64,000 nt of DNA, taken from Ciona savignyi. Taxonomy: Eukaryota > Chordata > Ascidiacea > Phlebobranchia > Cionidae. The notes under the pieces are model-generated. The model ran no database searches. It saw only the letters and a program-made list of their open reading frames with translations, and was not told the origin of the DNA. The translations under genes were made by a program, and so were the position numbers. The stretch is from positions 167,495 through 231,494 of the forward strand of contig CH003037.1 of the NCBI GenBank assembly GCA_000149265.1, read 5' to 3'. Shown in pieces: positions 55,921 to 64,000 of this stretch. Each line of letters opens with the position of its first letter. Positions within the stretch are counted from its first letter, which is position 1.

Positions 55921-56516
55921 GTCAAAATTAAACGACAATGCACAAAATCGAATCAGAGGCACACCGTGGTTTACCAGTTCACATATTGAGAAAGGGGAAA
56001 AGGAAAAATTAACTGTAAAACGAAAGCTACTGAATAAACTTTTTAAACAACAAATTAGAATAATGCCGAATGAGGAAAAATACATGCGATTTCGGTACGC
56101 GCTCCCTATATTTATCCAATTGACTTTTCCGAATGGGAGACTTTTCGTCGCTAGGTGTCTGTCTCTCTTCCCGACTTAGATCAAGCCTGTTATGCGGGAA
56201 AGCGATTATGCGCACTTTAAACGTACGGGTTTTCGCGAAATTGTTTAAAATAGAGCAAGCAGACTATTTAACAGTAATAAGTAAGCTGTGATAATTATGT
56301 TCCATTGCTAGGTATAAAGCTGCATGTAGCATGTATGCGGTAACTAGTGTAGCGCTAGCCTAGCTGCAGCATATAAATATTGCCACAAAGCATAGTTGTA
56401 GAATATCCGACCAGGTCTGACTGGAAAGGATACCATGTCGCAATTTTTTAAATGTTTATTGTATAAGATTACTCAAATATATGTCTTTAGGATAAAAATG
56501 GCAACAAATTAAAAAA

Positions 56517-56710
56517 AAATTATTGCTGTGTACCTTTATGCAAAGGAACTGGGGGTCATCGATTTCCCATCAATGAAACCTTAAGACAAAGTTGGATATC
56601 AGCTATTAAAAGGGTGAGGACTATTCGTGGAGGAAAAAGCTGGAACCAGGCCAATATTCAACTGTGTGCTATGCTCATTTCAAAGAGGACTGACTACCTT
56701 TCTTGTAATA
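56517..56710 (+). pseudogene. THAP zinc-finger domain remnant
   Basis: YCCVPLCKGTGGHRFPINET, LRQSWISAIKR and, after a one-base shift near 56635, YSTVCYAHFKED. These are the C2CH ligands and GHRFP motif of a THAP domain, the DNA-binding module of P-element-type transposases and related host genes. It may be the N-terminal exon of a P-like element. It is 5 kb downstream of, and not contiguous with, the P-like C-terminal fragment at 51.2-51.8 kb. Confidence 0.7.
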
Positions 56711-57271
56711 AATATGGTAAGTTATTTTGTTTCAATAATGCCAGAATTTCTAATTTCAGGATTAAAGCCACTTGTTAAGCGATTGCGATCGAAACAACAG
56801 TGTGCCAAGTGTGTTTGCTTGATCCAAGAAAAATATAGTAACAGATCAAGAGGCAAGACTTAATCACCGCAGTGAAGAACTTCAGGACCAATCAATTACT
56901 TTTTGAGTTTAATGATATTGAACTGGGGGCAGAAGCCGTTGTTAATCTACAAGTATAGATTCTCCTTGAACAGCCTGAAAACATAAAGCACAGAAATTAT
57001 GATGACAAATAGTAAGGCGTCTACAAATAAATTACTTTTGTTCTTGGCCTGCTGTTTAATAGTTCTTTCATCTTTTCGAAAAAAGGCCAACTGGCTGCTC
57101 CAGCACCAGACTTTGATGACACTTTTAAAATTTTGTAAAAATTTGCCCGTAAATTCTTCCACTTCACAGATAGTTGCTTCCTATGTAAAAATTAAAGTAT
57201 ATATATTTATGTTGTATAATGCTGTCCCTCAAACTGAAATTGTGATATATCTTACAACACTTTGAAACTAA

Positions 57272-57505
57272 CTACAGGACATCCTGTATTGCTAAATCTT
57301 GTACAAACCAATCTTTCATAACACCACGCTTGCAAAATTCATCAGCAAGCTTCTGATAATATTGCTGGTTTCTCCCCACTTTCCCATCAATCTTTTCTAA
57401 AACTTTGTGCTCCGCTATCAGGTCTAGTAGTAGCATGGTCTCACTAAAAGACCAAGCACCTTGTCGTACAACTTTGTTTAAGCTCATCTTAATACTCTGG
57501 TGCAC
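57272..57505 (-). CDS. Myb/SANT-like DNA-binding ORF
   Basis: 77 codons with WSFSETMLLLDLIAEHKVL followed by NQQYYQKLADEFCKRGVM, the trihelix/MADF-like layout (W-x-E-x-x-x-L-L...) common in the second protein of PIF/Harbinger elements. It reads inward from a transposon terminal repeat at 57595-57773. It could be a first exon; no continuation was identified with confidence. Confidence 0.55.
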   Translation of the reverse strand: MHQSIKMSLNKVVRQGAWSFSETMLLLDLIAEHKVLEKIDGKVGRNQQYYQKLADEFCKRGVMKDWFVQDLAIQDVL

Positions 57506-57594
57506 AAAAAGTTATGATTTAGTCCTACAACTTTTGATTTAAGAGTTTTTGAGATGGTACAGACTTGCTAAATTACTCTAAACTAAAGTTTTAC

Positions 57595-57773
57595 AAGTTT
57601 GCAAACTTCTTAAGCCTAAATTCAATCCCAATCCGTTCCAGAAAACCGCTCCTTTTATCGGATTGGAAACATGACATCTCAAATCCGTTGTGCCTTTTTC
57701 TTTTCGCGCAAAACGAGAGAACGGATTGGCGAAATAGATTCGAATCCATTTTAAAGCGCCATGTAAATGGGCT
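57595..57773. repeat. Transposon terminal region related to the MITE at 47303
   Basis: Reverse complement matches 47303-47480: AGCCCATTTACATGGCGCT, GGATTCGAATC and CCAATCCGTTC-type blocks. Followed by TA at 57774-57775. With the Myb-like ORF just inside, this appears to be the right end of a larger, possibly once autonomous, element whose left end is not identified. Confidence 0.6.
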
Positions 57774-57779
57774 TACTTA

Positions 57780-60400
57780 TATCCAGTGATGGAACTATGC
57801 TTTCTATTTGATTTCTGTAAGTTCTGGCAATAGACTTGCTCACTGGGTTGCGCTTTTCAACACCACTTGTTGATAAATGGTGCTCGTAGTCTGCAATTTT
57901 TTGCATTAGTTTATTCTAAACTTTCAGTGTTAATACTGTCGCTGTGGTTTCGCTTACAGTGAGCTTTTAAACCTTTAACAACCTTTTTACAAAAGCTGCA
58001 TATAAATTCTTAAAATAAATGATACTTTCCAACTTTATCCTCCTTTACTTATTTATATTCTGACATTTATTTCTCTTATATTCTGCAAAGATTATAAAAA
58101 AAATAAACTGAACAAAATTGGATAAGGGTTGGTTCATTTTCAAGGTTGGATTGAAAAAATAAAGGTTATATTTAACTTTCGAATTTAAAATATATAATAT
58201 ACCACCCAAGCATACTTGTGTTTTGTCTGTTTGCAAAAAAAAATGAAACAGCGTCTTTCTTGGCTTCCAAAAACCGAAAAGTTGCCTTGTTTGAAGGCCA
58301 TGCCCCCAACTGCAACCCGGGATATTACCCAAAGCTTCACACTACAAATGTTGTTGTTATGTTGTCAAATTTAAATGCAATGCGTTACATCTGTGCTTCA
58401 CCGCTTGTACTAATTGTTGAATAATTATATGTTGTTTTATGCAACTGGTCGCTTCCTTAAACAAATAACCCAATTAATTATTATACATTCTAAAGTGCCT
58501 CAACATTAATGTTTTTCTGGCACTACCTTCAGGTACTGGATCCTTATTATAAGGGACTTTTTTAGCCCACCTTTTTTGTACTGTGGATAGTTCTGCCCAC
58601 TGTCTGAAATCTGCAAACATACGGAAATATATATTATATTCGGTCTTTAAAATCATTGACCACAAAGGATTTCGAAATCATAGACCTAAAGATGTTCGAT
58701 AATATAAAATCACACGGATTTTAATTACTATTGTAAAGAATCTACCTGGGCTTTTTTGAATTGGTAGCGAGTGAATCAGTTGAGCATGTGGTTGAGCCTA
58801 ATTTACTAAATGTCTTGAATGTAGATTGACTAGCTTCTGGTGCTGCTTGGATGCCAGGTGCATCGACTGAAAACCAGTATTAGTAACCAGAACAATGCAA
58901 TTGTGGGTATTCAAGATTATTCAGATAAATAACTAAATCTAAATTATCTTGTCTGTCTGTTACAAGAAACGACATTTCGTCGTCACAAATCAGATTGTAA
59001 GCTAATACAACTACCGTTACAAAATATCGTTACCAAATCAGATAGTAAGCTAATTACAACGAAATACGTTACAAGAAAAAACGAAATTTCGTTACCAAAT
59101 GAGATTGATTGTATGTAAGTAATATTTAGGAACGAAATACCATAGGTGCCATATGTATTGATTGGTTCGATTGACATTTCTTTGTCAAATGGTAACTATA
59201 TGCTTTGCAATTTGTGCAGTATCCTTTTTTTCTGGTGTGCGGCCACGCTCTTTAAAGTCGAATTTGCCGGGTCGGGTTATCGCTACCCAGCGTCCTGCAA
59301 CTTTTATCAATTTAGGGATGATCATGAAAGTGTCGATGAGTCCCGAAAAAGAAGGAATAATTTTTTTACCTCATTTATACTTTTTTGAAATAACTTTAAG
59401 CAATGGACCGGGGGTACACGGTCAAAATCTCCAAAGGTGGTTCAGGATATTTGGCTTCAACATTTATGATAGTGCCAGAGGTAAGATGTTTTTTGTTTAT
59501 ATCGTTTTCCAGGTCGCGGGTGATTATCCGTCACTTTTTACCTAGAGCGTAATTAGAAATTCTGGGTCCTTAAAACTCTCTGTAATTGCGCCCTTAAATA
59601 GTAGGTAGATCTTAATGATATACGAATTTATCACTTTCTACATTGCCAGAAAGTTTAATCATCGAGTCGGGCGAGAAAAGGGAGCCGCTGCTGGTCACTT
59701 GTCTATTGTATTTGAGTGTTTGTTCCTCGTAGGCCCCAGGTACTAGAAGGAATAATGAAATCGTAATGAAACTTTGTCATTTGTTGGAGACAACAACATG
59801 GTCGATCTAGATATTCAGAAACCAAAAGTTTGGGTGATAAATCCAGGGAAATTCCCCTGGATCGTTAAAAACTAAAACGGTATTTTTCCAAACATTTATT
59901 AGCTCCATTTCAATCAGATTTGGTGGAGGATAGTGCATTAGTTACTGCTTTCTTTACTTCTTAATAGTAATAATACCCTAAAAATTATGATTTGATCCTA
60001 CCTAATTCATGATTGTGACAAGCATATCGTCCGACATCTTCAACAAGGGCTTCTTGACAAATCGCATTAAAACTTCAAGTATTCTTAGATAACATTACCC
60101 AGGAGATTCTCCGAAATCGGGCTGTTTCCGGAATTTAGCCTTTTTCAGTGCAGCGCTTTAATTTAAAACATTTGTGGTGAAATAACACGATTAGCCGATT
60201 CTCTTTTTACACACATGCAAAAAAGTTTGGTTTAATAACTATGGGATCCATGCGTTTATGCTTTCTTGCCTACCTGGAACTGCTGATGAATTTTTTTTCT
60301 AAGTTAATAGTCAAATATGAATGAATATTTGTGCAGTATGTGTGTATATATTTAATACAAGCCGCCATATCAATACATCACATATGAACTAATTGTGTTT
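57780..60400. other. Mostly unassigned; short minus-strand exon-like blocks and a small tandem repeat
   Basis: Minus-strand open blocks near 58870-58755 (STFKTFSKLGSTTCST) and 58640-58500 (WAKKVPYNKDPVPEGS) could be exons but match nothing I know. A plus-strand ORF at 59162-59545 is also unrecognised. About 58968-59115 holds three diverged units of ~50-60 bp (GTTAC..AAATCAGATTGTAAGCTAA). Confidence 0.35.
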
Positions 60401-60416
60401 ATCATTCCATTCAGAA

Positions 60417-61720
60417 GCGGGAAGTAGTGGGAAGCGGATGTCGAAAACTATAATACTGACCAATGGATCGAAAATTTCAGGATGCCAAAAGAAACGTTCA
60501 AGCAATTGATTGTTAAATATAATTTATGATGATATGAAACCAGGTGTTGTATGTACCCTTGTTTACATAATGTTGTGTTATTGATTGATATATAAGTGGA
60601 TTTTGCATATTTTTAGATGACAGAACTGTTCGAAAACCCATCAATGCTGACAAGCGAATGGCGATAGCCATTTATAAATTAGCTTCTTCTGCTGAGTACC
60701 GAACAGTTGCTCACATTTTTGGAGTCCGCAAATCCTCGGTTTACAATTAATTGCCTGAAAAGGTCAGTAATGTTTTACGTATGAGGTATTTATTCTTAAT
60801 TTATAATATAGACTAGCCATTTAAATCTTTAATTTTATTCCACAGATTTTGAATGGTAATAAATAAACGATTGGCGACTTTCATATCCCTTCCCTTCTGA
60901 AGACGAGGCAAAGGAAATTGCAGTCAGATTTGAGAAAAATAGTCACTTTCCGCAGGCATGTTCAAATATTGATTATAACCTAGGTTGTGCTAATTGTTTT
61001 TCATTTAATATTAGGTTATGGGCTGCATTGATGGTAGCCACATTCCAATACCTGCTCCGACAGCAGGAAAAAAGGATTATACTAACCGGAAAGGATGGGA
61101 CTCGTTAATATTACAAGCAGTGGTGGACGACCAATATATGTAAGCTTTTTAAATGCGAGTTGTGTTTGAAATATTTATGGTTATCATTTTTATTTTAATA
61201 CTTTTGTTTTGTATTTATAGATTTCGAGATATAAATGTTGCAATGCCAGGAAGTGTCCACGATGCTACAGTATTTAGACAATCTGGACTGTTCAAGCACT
61301 GCGACAAGTTACCGAAGGTGCTACTACCAACATTTGCTACAAAACATACTATACTAATTAGCATTTTGATTTATAATGCGCAAATTTTATACAGGCATCA
61401 AAGGAATTCAACAGAACAGCAGTCCAATTACTTATTTTAGGTGACCCAGCATATCCTTTGTTCCCTTGGCTTATTAAACCATTCATTGGATTCCACCTCA
61501 GCCCAAAAAAGGAATATTTTAACTGTTACCACAGCAGTGCTCGGATCTGCGTTGAAAATGCTTTTGGCAGACTAAAAGCTCGTTGGCGCATTTTGGGCAA
61601 AAAATGGATGATGTAACGATAGAGATGGCTCCATACGTTATATCCACATGTTGCGCCTTGCACAACATATGCGAGCACGAGAATATTCTATTGCACTTTC
61701 ACAGTCACAACAGTTGGATA
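60417..61720 (+). pseudogene. PIF/Harbinger (HARBI1-like) transposase with introns
   Basis: Exon blocks: ~60440-60525 (TDQWIENFRMPKETFKQLI); ~60620-60750 (AIAIYKLASSAEYRTVAHIF, then an in-frame stop unless spliced); ~60885-60960 (EDEAKEIAVRFEKN); 61015-61140 (MGCIDGSHIPIPAP, first Asp) with a GTAAGC donor; 61222-61320 (FRDINVAMPGSVHDATVF); ~61398-61720 (LILGDPAYPLFPWLIKPF, second Asp; VENAFGRLKARWRIL, Glu; TCCALHNICE). The DDE set and order are complete for the DDE_Tnp_4 family. A one-base shift near 61608 and the stop make it probably dead. Terminal repeats were not found. Confidence 0.8.
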
Positions 61721-62289
61721 TAAATCTGCAAACTTTTCCACAGCCTTACACCTTGCCACTATCCACCCGATCCGTCCAAAAAGTACCGCTTAGATCGGGC
61801 TGTGTTACGTTTTTAAAGCCGCTATAAGCGGACTGTGTTACTAACATGTTAACATGTGTTGACAATTTCTAACACAGCGTCACATCACGTGACGCAAAGG
61901 CGATGTAAACAGTAGTGCTTTCGTACCAGTTTTTTTGTACAATTTAGTTTCGAATAACATTATGCTGAGCAAGAAATCGTGTTTGTTCGTTTCTAAAGTT
62001 GGGTAAGTACGTAGAAACATTTATTTAATGGGTTAAATTGGTCGCACAACTGAATTTCTAGAGAAGCTTACAGCTATTGCCCGAACTAAAAAAAAGTTTG
62101 GTATTTTAATTCTTATCCACCATAGGCATAGGTGAGGTAGTGTGTGCGTGTCATTCCCCAGCAACATATATACCAAAAACTTCTCCACTCTTTGAGGGAA
62201 ACCAAATGTTGTGTGCTACCAGATCCATAATAACCTACTGTTGTTTATTATGCCTACAAAACCTTGTTACCAATCTATTTTCATGTGTA

Positions 62290-62595
62290 TCTGAGGTATG
62301 CCAGGGGGCCGGGGTTATGTTACCCCTGTATATGTCCTATGCGTGGGGGTATGTTACCCTGTTTTTGTGGTATGCCTGGGATTGTGTTGTTGCCCTGTAT
62401 CTGTCGTATTCCTGAGGTAGTGTTGCCCTGTATTTGTCGCATGGCTGGGGTAGTGTTGCCCTGTATTTGTTGTATGCCTGGGGTAGTGTTGTTTTGTATT
62501 TTTCGCATGCCTAAGGGAGTGTTGCCCTATATTTGTGGTATGCCTGGGGTTGGTTGTGTTGCCCTGTATCTGTGGTATGCCTGGGGTATTTGGAC
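62290..62595 (+). repeat. 33-bp coding-frame minisatellite
   Basis: Units of 33 bp such as CGCATGGCTGGGGTAGTGTT (then GCCCTGTATTTGT), about eight to nine copies, diverged toward the edges. Because 33 is divisible by three, an open frame persists (62264-62653) with an 11-residue hydrophobic Cys/Pro repeat (MPGVVLPCICR-like). It is more likely a minisatellite than a protein. One unit has a 4-bp insertion near 62555. Confidence 0.8.
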
Positions 62596-62798
62596 TATTA
62601 AAAGAGGGGCCGAACCTATACGACGAGAGTATTGTGGTTATCCTATTATGTAGTCCCCTTTATTTATTATTCATCACAAAATCAGTGCATTTTATTCTTT
62701 TCAATGACTTTGGTTTATCATTTTATTTCGATGTGACGATCATTCAGTGAGGTTGTGTTTTATTAAGTTTAGTTTTACCGTTGGTAATGTTTTATTAT

Positions 62799-62814
62799 AT
62801 TCTATTTGAATAAG
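62799..62814 (+). other. SL exon sequence (exact 16-mer) inside a Gypsy LTR
   Basis: ATTCTATTTGAATAAG ~70 bp upstream of a tRNA-Trp primer-binding site. Followed by ATATAAGG, not a GT donor. Confidence 0.7.
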
Positions 62815-63235
62815 ATATAAGGAGTTATATGTAAGGCTTTAGGAAGATTAAAAAATCAGCTTTCCAGTTCGCGACCCCCTTCATTGGTGACCCCGACGTG
62901 ATATAAAGGTGCTCCAAAACGAGTCACTTTTTAAGGAACTAACTAATCGCATACGCACCACATCGTACCACGCATGCGCAAACGGCCTTGTTGAGAGAAT
63001 GCACAGACAATTAAAAGCATCTCTGAACTCTGAAGGCACAAAGCATGCCAGAAAATTGGACTCGACATTTACCCCTGGTAATGCTGGCCTGCGAACTTCA
63101 GTCAAAGAAGACATTAAAACCACCTGTGCCGAGCTTGTTTATGGCACGACGCTATGTTTACCCGGCGAATTTTTCAACACACATTTTGTACCCGATATTG
63201 ATCAAATCACATTTGTTGCAAAACTTTTGTAATAC
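62815..63235 (+). pseudogene. Gypsy remnant: LTR end, tRNA-Trp primer site and integrase fragment
   Basis: TTGGTGACCCCGACGTGAT at 62884-62902 is complementary to the 3' end of eukaryotic tRNA-Trp. Immediately after it, with gag and most of pol missing, comes the end of an integrase core (TTSYHACANGLVERMHRQLK, 62957-63016). In two alternating frames follow TRHLPLVMLAC and CAELVYGTTLCLPGEFF. A large internal deletion joined the 5' leader to the integrase 3' part. A string resembling the LTR end (CAGCTCTCCAGTTCGCGACC, 63280-63299) recurs downstream, possibly part of the 3' side. Confidence 0.7.
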
Positions 63236-63399
63236 TATGAACCAGTTGCACGTAACGCCCACCTTAAGAAGATTAAGATCAGCTCTCCAGTTCGCGACCC
63301 CTTCAGTATCTTCAATTTGGAAGATTTTTTTAGACATGACGGCGGTAAACACTATTATGTCCGTATTTACACCTTTTTGTCAACGTTAGCACCTTTTGG

Positions 63400-64000
63400 T
63401 AAGAATTAACATAACCCACTTGTTAAAATTACAACCTTTGCTTTGATAGCCTTTCGAAGGCTAACACCCTTATTTTAATTTAAGAATTTGTAAAGTTAAC
63501 ACATTTTAATTTGTATTTTGTTTTATTAAATTGACACAAATTAATTGTATAATATACCTCTGTGACTAAAACTTCAACCTAACAACATCTAAATATATAT
63601 ATATATATACCCCTTTTAAATTAAACACATAACGGTTATTAAACTAATTTAAATAACCAAAAACAATTCAATTTAACACTAGTATGTATTCCTTATACTA
63701 TAATAGTGTGAAATATTCTGCTCAGCTCAAAGATATCACATAAAAAAAACTCATTTCAATACAAATTAAATCCATTTCTACATTATTAGCTAACATTTAT
63801 AACTATATATTTAAACTTTTCCTTAAATCATTTATTCGGTAACACATAGATTCATATATTAACAACATTAACAAATCAAATACACTAATTGTAAAAAAAA
63901 ACATCTAAAACACACAAACATTTACATAAAACAATAGAGATAACAAGCGAGCAAAATGCAAAACATACCGGCACTGGAAATTACCCGTAATCAAATTTAC
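63400..64000. other. AT-rich tail without recognisable feature
   Basis: Very AT-rich, a (TA)n run at about 63593-63609, no ORF or repeat I can support. Confidence 0.5.

Noticed and set aside
55907-56179. 90-codon plus-strand ORF as a retroelement protein
   Set aside because: Begins with basic, helical sequence but shows no conserved block, and its N-terminal part overlaps the dispersed repeat edge.
59162-59545. 127-codon plus-strand ORF as a gene
   Set aside because: No recognisable domain, overlapping ORF in another frame and no splice or start context; treated as unassigned.

Overview
This is a eukaryotic, AT-rich window that reads as a dense nest of transposable elements. I found no host gene I can name. 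The best clue to the organism is the 16-nt string ATTCTATTTGAATAAG. It occurs exactly three times and once with one mismatch, and from memory it equals the trans-spliced leader (SL) exon of the ascidian Ciona. A Ciona-type tunicate is therefore the favoured source. Three 100-N assembly gaps lie at 1968-2067, 13024-13123 and 28519-28618.

Layout, 1-8.2 kb: a frameshifted pogo-like transposase cut by the window edge; a large inverted repeat with ~0.95-kb arms, each carrying a tRNA-Trp-type primer-binding site; a pogo/Tigger-like MITE with TA target duplication; a GCGC-rich direct repeat holding a tRNA-Ser-like retroposon; and a dispersed repeat with a second copy near 55.5 kb. 8.2-14 kb: a near-full-length L1/Tx1-like LINE (ORF1 with two zinc knuckles; endonuclease-RT ORF2; 38-nt A-run; 10-bp target duplication). 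Its 5' end is an SL-RNA-like sequence. 14-19.3 kb: a broken Merlin-like transposase, an SL-headed tRNA-SINE-like retrocopy, and the 5' half of a CR1/L2-type LINE.

19.3-45.5 kb: three near-identical minus-strand Ty3/Gypsy elements of CsRn1 type (CHCC gag motif, protease, RT, RNase H, integrase; no env seen). One stands alone (19318-26108) and two share an LTR (32409-45467). LTR variants and 4-bp target duplications pair the outermost LTRs with each other (AATT) and the two LTRs facing the middle with each other (AGCT), so the order is rearranged or misassembled. The 6.3-kb segment between them holds SINEs, LTR-like repeats, a SCAN/Gmr1-type gag with its LTR and tRNA-Pro-type primer site, a ~136-bp tandem repeat, a MITE and a possible small secreted-peptide exon.

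45.5-64 kb: minus-strand exons of an unnamed gene family, a transposon-type gene interrupted by both a MITE and an internally deleted CsRn1-type element, hAT and P-element (THAP) transposase fragments, a clean hAT MITE with 8-bp target duplication, a Myb/SANT-like ORF beside a transposon end, an intron-containing Harbinger transposase, a 33-bp minisatellite, and a Gypsy LTR-integrase remnant preceded by an SL sequence.

The elements work as nested parasites rather than a pathway. The main unusual theme is the repeated presence of SL sequence at or near the 5' ends of unrelated retroelements.
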